Positions 1 through 12,083 of a stretch of 64,000 nucleotides of DNA are shown here, piece after piece. The stretch spans positions 4,898,001 through 4,962,000 of the forward strand of contig JAHEWK010000001.1 of NCBI GenBank assembly GCA_020740775.1, in the 5' to 3' direction. A program made the translations under genes and the position numbers. The notes under the pieces were generated by a model. It was not told the origin of the DNA. It searched no databases and was given only the letters and a program-made list of their open reading frames with translations. Within the stretch, counting starts at the first letter, position 1, and every line of letters starts with the position of its first letter. The stretch is from Ilyonectria destructans. Lineage: Eukaryota > Ascomycota > Sordariomycetes > Hypocreales > Nectriaceae.

Positions 1-569
1 ACTTGGTGGAAGGTGGTATTAATCACAACTAGGGATCAGGTATATATAATAAACGTTCCGTATTCGAGGGGCTAGTACTGACTCGCTCCAGATTATGATG
101 CCCTTGGCGCAGGGTCTGCTATACAACCTATTCCTATGTGGCTGGCAACATTGGAACAGGAATGCCCGACTACATGGCAACACAATAGGCGCCCGAGCTC
201 GCAGATGGTGGTATGAAGTGAACAACTGGCCGATACAAACCCGGGGTAGTCCGAGAAGGCGGTTCTAGACACGAGAGACCAAGCAAAGCGAAGTGTACAT
301 AAATATTGTAATCTGACCCGAAGAATACCTATGATATTTACTCATTCTTAAATCGTCACTTCATCAGGTGATGGGCTCGACGAGAACTTTTCCGGTCTGA
401 TGCTCGTCTCATTGACGAATGCCGGTGGTTTTCCGAGTTACAATCAACAATTCGGGGCCAAATCTATTCCCCAAGCCCATAATGCCAATCATTTAGCGAC
501 AGTGATTCTATGCCATGTATCGCCTCATTCTCCCCAACTCCGACAAAACAATTGATTAGATCATATCTC
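1..569. other. Intergenic, 3' flank of the DDT/WHIM gene
   Basis: No gene is supported here. The stretch lies downstream of a minus-strand gene that stops at 570, so its right part should be that gene's 3' untranslated region. The small open frames have no recognisable content. Confidence 0.6.
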
Positions 570-2719
570 CTATTCCTTAGCACCAATATCCAGGGGCCGC
601 GGAAGCGGCTGCGCGTGTGGCTTCTCTGGGCTTCCTCTAAAAGCGAGAGGGGTCACATGGATTGGTGCTGGAGTCGCTGCTTGGAAGTCGGCGGCCTTGG
701 AATCTGGTTCAGGGGAGTGCCGGCCTCGGCCTGCCAGAGCCTCAGTCTTAGACCCATGCTCAGTGTTCGTTGTATTTTTGGGAGACGATGCGGTTGGAGC
801 GTCCTGCATCTCAACGAGTAGCGTCTCGGATGCGCCACCTCTCTCGTGTAGGCTCGGTGGAGAAAGGACGTTACCAGCTTGCAGGTTTGGCGCCAACACG
901 CGCTTCAGTTGCGGTGGCGTAACCGATAACTTTACAACCAGACTTTGTGGTTGATCACCCAGGTCATCATCGACCATGGCTTCGTCCTCATCAAACTCAT
1001 CTTCCTCTTCGGACTCCTCAGGTACGTGCGCGTCAACGTCCCCTTCATCATCTCCGAAATCTGCCTCGCTCTCATCATCTGACTCATCGGCATTCCGCCG
1101 GGAACGGGTGCTGGTTGCTGCCCAGCCAGTTGTGCCGTGATTCACGGCTGCTGACCTTCGAGGTCGGCCAGTTGGGCCCACGGAGCCTTCTTTTTCCAGT
1201 TCAGAGGTATCGCCGTGCACACTTCCAGGGGCACTGCTCCCGGTAGTTGCGTTTAGTCGGGTAGATGCTCTAATCTGCCTCCCACTCGAAGTCGTGACGG
1301 GCCCAGACTCGGCTGGGGTATTGGTTCCGGTATTGCGAGTTGAGCGTCTGGTGGTGGAGTCCGAGAAGGACACGTCTTCGTCGTCCGAGTATGTGTACTT
1401 CATCTTCTTTCCACGGGTACGACCTTCATACATTGAGAACCCCGGCTCTGGACGCTTAAACTGCTCCTTGCGCAGCAGACGATACTCGCGACGCTTGCGT
1501 TTCTGTCATCTTGGTTAGCACGATATCAACAACAGGGCCACCGTAATTGGTAGACAGAAAAAGAACTTACATCTTCGCCAGCTTCGAACCGAGGGATGGC
1601 TTGCAGCATCTTTTGGCTAAGCTTCTTTGCCTTTGGTCCTCCGTCCTTTGTCTCAAGCTTGTCGGTCAGGGCGGTGAGTTCATCGATCGTACCAGCAACG
1701 CTCCACCACGTTCGGTTCGCACCAGCAGGATTGCTTTCCCGATAGATGCGGAAAGCCGTATCGTCCTGGCCCTCGATTAGGAAATACCGGCGCTTGTCGC
1801 CATCCGAGCCCCATGGCTGCACTGCTCTTGGCTGGTTCACGTCATCTTCGTGCCGATTCTGTTTGTAGGACTGGTTGATCAAGCCCTTGACAACGTCGGA
1901 CGATGCGAGGGTCCAGAGGATGAGGGTTCGTAGTAGTGTAAGCTGCATAATGTGTCAGCGAATTGAAATGGACGGATGGTACCAAATAAACGAACTCGTT
2001 CCGTGGGGTTCATGGAGGTGAAGGTCCCGCCACCAGACAACGGGCTTTTTTCCTCCCAAGCTGGAGCCCATTGGCTCTTATGGGTGCTAACGGCATCCTC
2101 AAGTGCTCGACCGTAATGTCCCGGTCTGTAAGCAGCAGACGTTAGCGTGTAGTCGCATCAGGGCGTATAGTATTAAGCGTACTTGACGTCTTGCTTGCGA
2201 TTCAGGAGAAGGCCTAGCAGCGCACAGAGAAAATGTTCAACTCGATCGCCCGGAATAGATTCGACAACATCTCGCTCAAGTTCTTGGGGTCCGAAATGGG
2301 CAAGGGATTTAGGGAAAGCGTCGTGGAATCGGCTTCGGAACATGACAATGAACTGCAGCAGTCAGCAGGGCCCAATGACGTTTGTACGCGACCGCGCCGG
2401 GGTCATCGCGTCACAACCACAGCATAGCGCGCCAGGCAATTGCGAGGCTGCAAAGACGCGCAAAGGATGTTCCAAAACATACAGCGATATCAGGATTATC
2501 CGCCAGGACATATTCATGGGGCGGTGAGGGGGATCGTTTGCGCGGCGGCGGTGACGGTTCCTTTGGGGGCTGTTCCGAAAGCTTAGGGAAGAACTTCAGG
2601 ATGCCACCCTTGGCCTTGGAGGGCTCTTCGTCGCCAGCGACATCCAGCTCGTCATCGGAGGGCACAGGCGACAACGAAGACAAGGACGAGAGCTCGGAGG
2701 AATCATCGTCGGCGGACAT
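570..2719 (-). CDS. DDT/WHIM1-domain chromatin-associated protein
   Basis: Five exons, complement of 570-1502, 1571-1942, 1996-2125, 2183-2352 and 2483-2719, join in frame to 613 aa. Residues 1-70 are acidic and Ser/Pro-rich. Residues about 80-137 (FIVMFRSRFHDAF through LLGLLLNRKQ) resemble a DDT domain, and about 180-250 (LTLLRTLILWTL through YFLIEGQDDTAFRIY) match the WHIM1 motif. After residue 300 comes a KRKRREYR basic patch and a long, disordered Ser/Asp/Glu-rich tail with acidic runs. DDT plus WHIM is the ruler-like module that ISWI-type remodelling factors use on linker DNA, so a nuclear role in nucleosome spacing or chromatin reading is inferred. No PHD finger or bromodomain is visible. 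The ATG at 2719 is the first good start and opens straight into the acidic region. It is transcribed away from the uL2 gene. I cannot name the exact orthologue. Confidence 0.85.
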
Positions 2720-4280
2720 GTTTGCGGTGCGCGTCGTGGTGAGGTTGAGATGAATGTGGGGGAGGGAAAGTGAGGACGACGTAACTAGGTTCTCAAGCGG
2801 ATTTACACCCACTAGGCGAAACGACGAGCCGCAAATCAGGCTTGTGGATTCTGATAGGCCAAGGCAAAACATCAATCAACTTGGAAGGCCGGAGCCGCGT
2901 GGGTTAAGGCTCCCTGAAGGCGACAAACAGGAGCTCCTGCGCTCGCATGCCTCAGAGCCGTCGCCCTTGCTACTCTCCCCACACGCAGCCCATTGTTTGG
3001 ACCCGTGCAGATCAGCACAAGTCAGCACCCCGAGAAACGTTTCGTTCAGGCCGCATCAACATAGGGGCTCCACGAGTTTGAAGAGTACGGCGTAAAATTC
3101 CACGCCACCTGTTAAGAAAGCCCACTTTGAAAGGTTTTGAATAGAGATATCACCACTGCAAGATATAATACGGTGGCTCAACGATGCCTCTTGCCTCAGC
3201 ATGGTCATGTATGGAGATGCAAGCCAACTGGAATGTTAGCAGAGGCTCTGCGCTGCCTGCCTGCCATGGTGATAACATGCAAGTCCTAATGAAGGTTGGC
3301 TCGTAGACTCATCAAGGAGTAGCTCTGTTGGCTCAAAGACTCGAACGCTTGAGCGATCACGTGATTTCAGTCTCACTTTCAGTGCATCCCCTGCCCCCTG
3401 AGTGGTCTGCGCCATCCAGGACATTTTACGTCATTGCTATTGGTTCCTGTCTTCGGTGTAAGTTGGCAATCGGCGTGGCTCACGCTATCGGCGATTGCAG
3501 TCCGATGAATGGATAATTACCTCCATGGCCTTGCGAGGCATTCACGCTTAGTTTTGGGCTCACAGTCATCACCGCGGTGCATAATCTCTTCAACCGCAGG
3601 TTTATGCCGAGAATGCTTGGAGAAGGGGGGTTTTGGAGAAGCTTGGCGGTTTGTCTCTTCAGGCACGCTGATTGCATGCGGATCAATCGCAACAATTCGA
3701 TAAATATACAAAACCGGTGCCGGCACCTACAAGCATTCTACCTGGGGCCCATTAAATGCATTGAAGCTCTCTGTCGTCATATCATACTCGAGCTCTGTTA
3801 TTGTGATAAACATCGAGCTCGATATCAAGCCATGAAGGACAATTCCTCACAAAGTCTCGTGGATCTTGAGGTATCCGGTGGGTAGAGAGGGCAGATTCGG
3901 TTCGGTACACCGACTTCCAAACGAAGCACTCGCTTGAGTCGGAGTACTTTCTCTCGCAATTGCGAACAGCTGGTCGCGTTTGCGGTTAAGATAAAAAAGC
4001 TGGGGCTACCCATGCACCAGCCCAGTGAAGTGCGGTTTTTGCTGGCCACAGCCCCGCAAGGTCGTTGGAGCCAAGTCACGTGCTAGGGCTCCTCCACCCA
4101 TTGACAATCCCGCGCACAAAAATTTATCAGCCAAGGTGCACGCAAGGCCCTCTTTGACAAAACACCAAGCGGCCCAAGCCAGGTAAATTCCCTTCCTCTC
4201 CCTTCTGCCCTCGACCCTCTTCTAACCACAGCTTCACAGCATCTACCCTTTCCTATTTTCACCCAGTGAAAACAGACGCC
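2720..4280. promoter_or_regulatory. Divergent intergenic region between the DDT/WHIM and uL2 genes
   Basis: No coding gene is seen in this 1.56 kb. It must hold the promoters of both flanking genes. The right end (about 4185-4280) is a pyrimidine-rich leader before the uL2 start, with an AATTTATC stretch near 4120 that could serve as a TATA-like element. Confidence 0.55.
4183..4231 (+). other. Probable 5' UTR intron of the uL2 gene
   Basis: The leader contains AG|GTAAAT at 4181, a polypyrimidine tract, a TTCTAACC branch-like element and a CACAG acceptor ending at 4231. That is a complete 49-nt intron just before the uL2 start codon. A second AG at 4238 could be used instead. Leader introns are common in fungal ribosomal protein genes. 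This is read from splice signals only. Confidence 0.55.
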
Positions 4281-5315
4281 ATGGGTAGAGTCATTCGCAA
4301 CCAGCGCAAGGGTCGTGGATCCATTTTCAGTCAGTAACCGATCGAACCTCGAACGAAATCAACATCGAAATACTGACGCAGGATAGCGGCCAACACGCGC
4401 CTGAACAAGGCTCCCGCCAAGTTCCGCAACCTCGATTTCGCCGAGCGACATGGATACGTCCGAGGTGTCGTCCGCGAGATCATCCACGACCCTGGCAAGT
4501 TCCCCGATGAGCCTCCCACAACAACCAAATTGATATCCAAGGACTGCGACTAACGATGAGTTCTATGCAGGCCGTGGTGCTCCCCTTGCCCGTGTTGTCT
4601 TCCGCCACCCCTACAAGTTCAAGCAGGTCACCGAGACCTTCATCGCCAACGAGGGCATGTACACTGGTCAATTCATCTACGCCGGAAAGAAGGCTGCCCT
4701 GACCGTCGGCAACATCCTCCCCATCGGTGAGATGCCCGAGGGTACCGTCGTCTCCAACGTCGAGGAGAAGATTGGTGACCGTGGCACTCTGGGCCGAACC
4801 TCCGGCAACTACATCACCGTTGTTGGACACAACCCCGATGAGGGCAAGACCCGCATCAAGCTCCCCTCTGGTGCCAAGAAGGTCGTCCACTCCAAGGCCC
4901 GTGGCATGATCGGTATTGTTGCCGGTGGTGGCCGAACCGACAAGCCTCTCCTGAGTACGTTTTCCTAGCCAAACGGCGAGAAGCCAATTGGGATTTTGTG
5001 TGTGGGAATTGAAATCTAACAACTTACTACAGAGGCTTCTCGCGCCAAGCACAAGTTCGCCGTCAAGCGTGGTGCCTGCTGGCCCAAGACCCGTGGTGTT
5101 GCCATGAACCCCGTCGATCATCCCCACGGTGGTGTATGTATTCCCCTTTGGGTACACTGGAGGACAGACTTGCTAATGACGCACGACAGGGTAACCACCA
5201 ACATATTGGTAAGGCTTCTACCATTTCCCGATACGCCGCCCAGGGACAGAAGGCTGGTCTTATTGCCGCGCGGAGAACGGGTCTCCTCCGTGGTACTCAG
5301 AAGACGAAGGAGTAG
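4281..5315 (+). CDS. rpl2: 60S ribosomal protein uL2 (L2/L8)
   Basis: Five exons (4281-4329, 4387-4494, 4571-4954, 5033-5133, 5190-5315) encode 255 aa, against 254 in yeast Rpl2. It starts [14 protein letters not shown] and contains the uL2 signature around [13 protein letters not shown] near residues 208-220, the loop that reaches the peptidyl-transferase centre of the large subunit. It is a core cytosolic ribosomal protein. Two splice choices need care. Intron 1 must end at GATAG (4386), because the earlier CAG would create a stop. Intron 2 has a GC donor (GCAAGT at 4495) and is the only choice that restores [11 protein letters not shown]. Intron 4 interrupts the HPHGG|GNHQ motif. A candidate leader intron lies upstream. 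Adenosine kinase follows in the same direction after about 720 bp. Confidence 0.98.
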
Positions 5316-6034
5316 AGTGGCTGGAATTCATGGTCTCATTGGGATGGTGTTATACTGGCTTGCTTGCAACTATTGAAGGTACTGCTGAGGGCAGAAGGCT
5401 GGTAGCTCCGAGGGCAAGTACTATGGCATTTGGCGCACAAAATCTGAAGGCCGTTCTCTGTGAAGATGTGAGATACCAGGAATACCAGGAATGACCTCGT
5501 AATGTTACGAGGCTGGTTGAAAGGATGCGATCGATCCCGTTAGCCAAGTCCAACCCGCTGTTCACACACAATGTGCCTTTTCTTCGATGTCAGCATGTGT
5601 CTTGAGAATGCGTCGGGCCGACTAACAGCACATCGTATGATGGATGGCAATAAATCCGCCCGAGGTTTAAATGCGTCCAGGCGGCTCAGGGACGGCGCCT
5701 GGTAACTTGTTTACCGTTCACCGTTCACCGTCTAAAGTCTCGCAGCAACCACACTCCCAGCCCTGTAACTATGCCACCTCTACCGCTAGCGAGACCACTG
5801 GTAAGACCAGCGGCATTTGCTACTGGAATGTCGTCGCTCATTTGTCGCACGTGGGTACGTCCCTTCTCCGGCGTCGCTGCCGCTCGGACGCCGAAGGACC
5901 ACCCATGCCGTCGTCTCAACCCCACCACTAGCGGTGACCCCTCCATCCCAATCCTCCTCAAACTCTTCCCCTCCAGGTCCTCCAGCTTCCCCAGATCATC
6001 AACCACACAACTCTTCGCAAGACAATTGAACGCT
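5316..6034. promoter_or_regulatory. uL2 3' flank and adenosine kinase promoter
   Basis: This 719-bp gap between co-oriented genes has no gene of its own. Its left half is the 3' flank of the uL2 gene. The right end, about 5935-6010, is CT-rich as in fungal core promoters and leaders just before the adenosine kinase ATG. Confidence 0.55.
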
Positions 6035-7399
6035 ATGGCTCCCACCAAGGAATACTCCCTCTTCTGCCTGGAGAACCCTCTGCTTGGTATGTGTTTTGCC
6101 GTGGTTTGCTCCCATCTGTCTCCGCCAATGCTTGATACCACCACGCTCGTAAACTCCATCCTGGCCTGCGATTGCGTGCTGACGAGCTGCTCCCTCTCTC
6201 CCTCCAACAGATATCCAGGCTTTCGGTGACCAGACCCTCCTTGACAAGTATGACCTGAAGGAAAACGATGCTATCCTCGCCGAGGATAAGCACATCCCCC
6301 TCTACGAGGACCTCCTCAACAACTACGATGCCAAGCTCATCGCCGGCGGTGCTGCTCAGAACAGCGCCCGAGGTGCCCAGTACATCCTCCCCCCCAACAG
6401 CGTCGTCTACGTCGGCGGTGCCGGTGACGACAAGTATTCCGCCATCCTCTACGATGCCGTCAAGGCCGCTGGCCTGCGAGTCGAGTATCGCGTCGACCCC
6501 AAGGAGAAGACTGGCCGCTGCGGCGCCATCATCACCGGCCACAACCGATCCCTCTGCACCGACCTGGGTGCCGCCAACCACTACGACCTCGATCACTTGA
6601 AGAAGCCCGAGATCTGGAGCCTGGTTCAGAACGCCGAGGTCTACTACGTCGGTGGCTTCCACTTCACTGGTGAGGACTCCAACAGCCCAGAATCTGACCC
6701 CAGCAACGCGCTAATATAAGTCACAACGTCAACAGTCTGCCCTCCTGCCATCATGGAGCTTGCTAAGCAGGCTGCCGAGCACAACAAGACCTTCGTCCTC
6801 TCCCTCTCTGCCCCCTTCATCCCTCAGTTCTTCAAGGAGGCCGTCGATGCCAGCGCCCCCTACTGGGACTACGTCATCGGCAACGAGACCGAGGCCGCCG
6901 CCTACGCCGAGTCCCACGGCCTTGACAGCAAGGAGCCCAAGGACGTCGTCAAGCACCTCGCCAACCTCCCCAAGGTCAACACCCAGAGGAAGCGTATCGC
7001 CATTGTCACCCAGGGCACTGACGCTACCCTGGTTGCCATCCAGGGCGAGGACGCCATCCACGAGTTCCCTGTCCACGCCATTGAGACGGAGAAGATCAAC
7101 GACACCAACGGTGCTGGTGATGCCTTCGCCGGTGGTCTCCTGGCTGGTATCCTTGAGGGCAAGTCCCTCGAGACCAGCATTGACATGGGCCAGTGGCTTG
7201 CACGACTCAGCATCCAGGAGCTTGGGCCTTCGTAAGTTCTCCTCAAAATTTCCTTGTTTGCATTTCACTGCTACCTATGTCTCCCTATGACATCCATGGC
7301 GTCTCAGCAGGGCGCCGGTCCCTAACACAAAGATATTTCGTCTTGCTAACCCTTCACAGATACCCCTTCCCCAAGCAGACTTACCAGGCCTCCTCCTAG
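6035..7399 (+). CDS. ado1: Adenosine kinase (PfkB/ribokinase family)
   Basis: Four exons (6035-6086, 6211-6669, 6736-7231, 7360-7399) give 348 aa, the usual fungal length. It phosphorylates adenosine to AMP with ATP, and so supports purine salvage and removes adenosine made by the S-adenosylmethionine cycle. The N-terminal part has the substrate-binding IAGGAAQNSARGAQ stretch (about 61-74). The PfkB signature DTNGAGDAFAGG lies at about 293-304, with the probable catalytic base at Asp299. The C-terminus carries the family-typical GQWLA and IQELGPSYP. Two codons are split (L|D and S|Y), and all joins restore conserved residues. It is convergent with the EST1-like gene, whose stop is 590 bp away. 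A likely AATAAA signal lies at 7595, about 200 bp after the stop. Confidence 0.97.
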
Positions 7400-7989
7400 A
7401 GCCCCCAAAACAACTCATCTTGCATACCCTTCTGTAGGACTGAATATGTCTCGGCGTTGAGGGTAAAGGGAAAACGGTTTCAACAACGGCGTTTTGCATC
7501 CAAAGGGAGAGTGCCCGGATCAGGGGGCTCCCTTCGCACACGGGGCGGTATCCTCCACGATACCGCAAGTATCTGATCAAGCAATTTTTGAGAAAATAAA
7601 GAGTGTCTTCCTGCTTGCAAAAAGCCAGTATCCGACTTGCCAATCGCCTAGCTTCACAAAAGCCAGCGTCTGCCGTATAACGGTAAGTCGACATCCACAA
7701 GTCGTACAGAGGTCGAGCAGATTGCAGGCCCAGTAGATCTCCATACCTCCAACGCATCGATTGGAGCATCGATTGCGCCATTGGAGTTCCAGTCGAAGCT
7801 GAAAAGAAGCCCCGATGGCCAGTTTGGCTGTATGCTAGCAGCAGTAGTAGCACAAAATTGTAGCAATGCGCTTCACTCGTCGCAAGCAAAGATAACATCC
7901 TGAGTGGCCTAGCCAGGGACGGGATGTAAACCAAGACGGCCGATCATAGGTACTGGTGACCAAGACGGAAAAAACATAGCGTACGGTAT
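7400..7989. other. Convergent intergenic region
   Basis: This holds the 3' untranslated ends of adenosine kinase (plus) and the EST1-like gene (minus). AATAAA at 7595-7600 fits a polyadenylation signal for the plus-strand gene. No gene is seen. Confidence 0.55.
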
Positions 7990-10900
7990 CTACCTGTTGT
8001 TATAAAAGGCTGCTTGGAGAATGGCCGCGTCGTAGCTCGAGGTTGTGTCGTCCATCTGGAAATGTCGAGTGGAGGAAGAGCCGTTTTCTTGGCCAAATCC
8101 ATGGTCGTTGCGGCTCGAAGCGAAGTGGTTTGGTGCTGGCATACCAAAGGCTGCTCCATTGGCGGGAGTTCCTTGGTATAGACTGCTCGGGTGAGAGAAG
8201 GCCGATGCTGCCGAGGACATGTGGTGGCCGTCCAGAGGCTGATGACCCCAAGGCGAAGGCACAGTTTCTCTGGGCACGCGTGTGGTGTTTTGGCCCCAAT
8301 GGCTGAAGGTGGATGTCCGAGGGGCGCTCGAATTCGTAAAAGACTGCAGCAAGCTGTTTCTGTGGGCTTCTTCAGCAGTCGAGGCAACTCGAGGGCTCCC
8401 CGTCATTCCACTGGCGGGCCGATGGGTGACTGGGGCCTGAAATGATTGTTCCGGGGTGGTGAAGGGGTCTTCGAGATCGCCACCCATCTGAGCTAGTTCT
8501 TTCGACGAGTAGTTTGGACTACCTGTCGGGCCGTCAAACGCATCTCTGGCCATTGACACAGACGGATCTTGAGCACTATGGGGTGTAGGGGTATAAACCC
8601 AGTTCCAAGGTAGAGGCTCGAACTTTCCAGACGGAATCGAGCGGGTAGGGCTCGGATCGGGCGGAAGCATCCCAAAAACTTCATGTGCCGTCGCAGAATG
8701 CATTCCATATGAGGATTCGTCAAGATGACGTAGGTGATGAGAGGGCTGGGGAGTCGGCGGCTTGAGGAAAGGAGCCAACATGTTGATGACGGTGTTTTCG
8801 GCATGGTCAGCTGCGGCAACGGGCTGTTGAGGCTCAGATACCAAGACGATGCTGGAGGACGGGCCTGGAGCATCGTTAACCATAGGCCGACTAGCCGATC
8901 GATGACTACCAGATACAGTGCGCTGCCGATTCGAAAATTGGCTTCCCATCTCGGGAACTAGGGGGTTAGCTGTCACTGCAGTCTGGCCGAGATCAACAGG
9001 GATATCGCGGGGTGGCTTCTTTTCCTGGTATTCAAATACCAGGCCCTTTTGTGCCACTTTATACACCAAGGGAAAGACATTGTCCTCGGCCAGGAAGTAG
9101 GCGCAACGAAGAATATCCAGAATCCTGGCCAAAGTTTCTTGAAATGGCGGGAGCTGCGTTTCCTTCGACGGCAGATGAGGCTTCAAATCTCCGTTTTCTC
9201 CAAAGTAGGATCGACATGCTTCGGGGACCTGATCCGGGGAGAGCGGGAGCAGGCCGCGGGTTTTCACATCCTCCGGTAGTAGGTATGGGCAAGTAGCCAG
9301 GTTTTCTTGAGTGTATGTCTCGGTGCAAAGCAGGGTGAATACTTTTGCAAGGGCCTTGACCATGTCAGGGACGACTGAGCCAAGAACCGCTGCTGCCCCA
9401 AAGATTTCAAGGCGACGCGCAGCGAGCCACATAGTATAGATGCGGAGTAGGGGCAGCAGGCATTCGATGGTAGTAGACGTCTTTGCCATGGCCGATGCCT
9501 TGGGGTCGGTATTCTCGCGAATTACGACATCCGTGAGCTCAACTTCGAGAACGTTGCTGAATGTCAGAATGAACTGGGAATTTAGGCGCAAGGCGTATTG
9601 GCAAAACCGGGATGCCGCTACGGATGGTGTTTCTGCTTCGGTCAACAGTGAGACTAGACGATGCGGAAAGGTAAAGAACATACCAGTGTACTTTTGAGAG
9701 GCAACATGATAGGCTGACATGTTTATCAACGTCATTTTGAAAAGAACCTCGGTGTGGGAAGAGCTCTTTGACGCCATGCCAAGCCGATGCAACACTTCTC
9801 TCTCCAGTTCAGAGCTCTGCGGCAGCACTTCGCCCTTATAGAAGACGGCGTGGAGCTTTCCGAACCAAGTGACGAAGGCATCCTGAGGGACTCGAGTATT
9901 CTTCCTAGGGGGGGTCTTATCCGGTTGCAGAATCGTCTTGAACTTGGACTCGAGATTCTGCTTTGCATTAGGGTGAGGATCTGCAACAGCGATACCTCGA
10001 TAGAAGTAATAGACGACGTCAAGGTCCTTGTTCTCCTCTAGGCTGATGATGCCCATTTGGTGGAAAGCGAAGCCGGAGTCCGTCTTCAAGTCATAAGCCA
10101 AGCTGTAATAGGCCATCGAGATTCCATAACTCGACTTCCTAAGTCCAGCTTGGGTCTGATAGCGGGCCAAGTCACCCAGGCAAATCAGGGTAAAGTGGCA
10201 GGACTTGAGGACCATGTGGTAGATATGGGCGGGGACCGGGCTGATAATATCATTGTTGCCTGATTCCTGGATTTCGATGCCCTGGGCAATACGCTTCAGC
10301 TCCGGGATGTCATATCTCGCCGACAGCCTCTGGATGTATCCCTTGTAGAACTCCTGAGCAATGCCTAGGAAAGCGAGGTACTTATCCCCGAGCTTTCTCT
10401 TCTCAACGTTGCGCTTATCGCCTTTTGGCTTTGAGGGGCTCTGTTTGTCGGCCTTTTGCTTGTCACCATTCCGCTTGTCGGGGGCTTGCTTGTCATTCTT
10501 CTGCTGCTTCTCGGGAGCCTGAGCCAAATGCTTAAGGCGGCCAAGAGTTCGTCGGTATTCGTGGTTAATGGATGTATGTACCGTCCACAAGATATGGTCG
10601 GCGCGTTCGGCGATGGCATATTCAAAGTCGAGGAAGATGGTCTGGACACATGCAAGTCGGAATCTAGTGGGTGAATCTTAGCAGGTGCGCTCCAGGGCTA
10701 GAACCGTCGGATTCCTCACTTATCCAAAATTGAATCTATCGCCTCGAATTGAGAAATGTCGACACCAGAGGTGTTATCTTTGGGAAGCTTCTCGAGTTGT
10801 TTCGTCAAGAGTTTGCGCAACTTGATAGCGGAACTAAACCTCGCAGTCAGTGACTGTGCAACGGGACGGGGTGGCGCAACCTCTGCCGGTGTTCCATTGA

Positions 10901-11016
10901 GCCTCCGCCACTGCGCGGCATCGTAGGCATGGGCATGAGTCGGCAGAGCACTGGACATACCGCCACGCCTGTCTGGCCTTGCCGGCGAGATCAGCCTGTT
11001 CGGCCGGGGGCTCCAT
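7990..11016 (-). CDS. EST1/SMG5-SMG7-like protein (14-3-3-like TPR, EBS1 type)
   Basis: Three exons, complement of 7990-10663, 10720-10839 and 10961-11016, give 949 aa. Residues about 18-110 and 150-300 (LAFLGIAQEFYKGYIQRL, then HICLGDLARY-like TLICLGDLARYQ, then AYYSLAYDLKTDSGFAFHQMGII) form the EST1 N-terminal 14-3-3-like/TPR fold. The following region continues the EST1 DNA/RNA-binding helical domain, and the last 350 residues are Ser/Pro-rich and disordered. No C-terminal PIN nuclease domain is visible, so it is SMG7/EBS1-like rather than SMG6-like. Family members act in nonsense-mediated decay or telomerase recruitment; which one applies here cannot be told. A Lys/Asp/Gln-rich insert splits the N-terminal domain at 109-150. 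I chose the ATG at 11016 because it allows the GGTATG donor to join RQAW to RFSSAIKL. An unspliced frame starting further in (MSSALP) reads through the intron. Confidence 0.9.
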
Positions 11017-12083
11017 GATAGCGAAGTCGGGAAGGGCAACTTGGCGAGTGCTCGGGAGCTCGGGAGCGCTTGCAGGCGAGACCGGGGAGGGGGGGTCGCA
11101 GCGACGGTCTAGACGGTGGGGGGCGGGCTATCGGGCTTCTTTTTCATTCTTTCTCGAGGCCGGATCACCGAGTTGCAGACGGTCCATAACTTGGGCGCTG
11201 GTCGGGTTGTGCAGACTGGGGGCGGCCTCGGCTCGCGAAAATGGAATCGTCGGCCGAGGAGAGACACATTGGCGGAGAGGGAGGATCGATAGAGCAAGTC
11301 AGGACGAGCATAAATAGGCAGCAAACGGGCGGCAAACGGGCGGGCGCCACGGGAGTTAGTGAATGCGACAGAGGTGAGAGTGTGGTGAAGAGATTCTGAG
11401 CCGCCGTTGACGTGACAGGGTCGAGAACAGGGAACCCCTCAAGGTCATGATCTTGCGGTGCCGTGCCGTGCTTTACTGTGTACAGTGCGGTGGGAATACT
11501 TCGGACTAAAAAAAAACGGCCCCAAAAGGCTCCATGGGGGCGATCCTGGGACCTTGGGTTCATCCCCGTCTCTCCGGTTCATCGTGGCCTGTGGTCCGTG
11601 CTCGCCAGCCTGAATTCAGCCTGCGCAGGTGGGTGGTCAGTGGTGGTGGTTATCCGTACTTCACCACTTCACCTGGAGTTACCCCTCTAGCCCCTCACTG
11701 GCTCACCTCACAGGTGCTCGTCATAGCGAGCTCCAGCGACCCCCTGTCGGGCAACCCCACTGTATTTTTAGGCACTAGATCATCACCAGACTGCTGCCCT
11801 GGCTGGCTTTCTATCGATACCACCACTTCGCCTGGCAATATTTGGACCTCGCGTACCTAGGTAGGCACTATCAAAACCTCGATTCCTCAACTCTCCTCTC
11901 CGCCTCTGCCATAGTCCTCAATTCCTCCCTCTTGGCCCGCGAACCGATCCGATTTCTCAGCTCCGTATTGCAACTGGTTTGTCCTCGGCATCCTGCCCCC
12001 GCAGCCCTCATCATCTTCGCCTTACCGCTCCTTCGGTCTGATTCAAGTAATTCACTGCCCCCCACAAAGCTCACCGCAAAAAG
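11017..12083. promoter_or_regulatory. Divergent promoter region, EST1-like / C2H2 gene
   Basis: This 1.07-kb shared upstream region has no gene of its own. The right end (11870-12060) is CT-rich like a leader of the zinc-finger gene. It holds one TACCTAGGTA palindrome at 11854. Confidence 0.55.
11854..11863. promoter_or_regulatory. TACCTAGGTA palindrome
   Basis: A perfect 10-bp palindrome lies about 220 bp upstream of the zinc-finger gene start. Identical copies occur at 50111 and 57983, also outside genes. Confidence 0.45.

Noticed and set aside
4480..5157. 225-codon frame antisense to the uL2 gene
   Set aside because: It runs across exon-intron borders of a certain gene and its Gly/Val/Asp-rich content is the mirror of GC-biased codons.
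6033..7268. Long antisense frames over adenosine kinase (209 and 179 codons)
   Set aside because: Shadows of biased third positions in a highly expressed gene.
10716..11039. Alternative EST1-like start (MPFPTS or MSSALP)
   Set aside because: That frame reads through a well-formed intron (10840-10960); splicing from the ATG at 11016 gives a better N-terminus.
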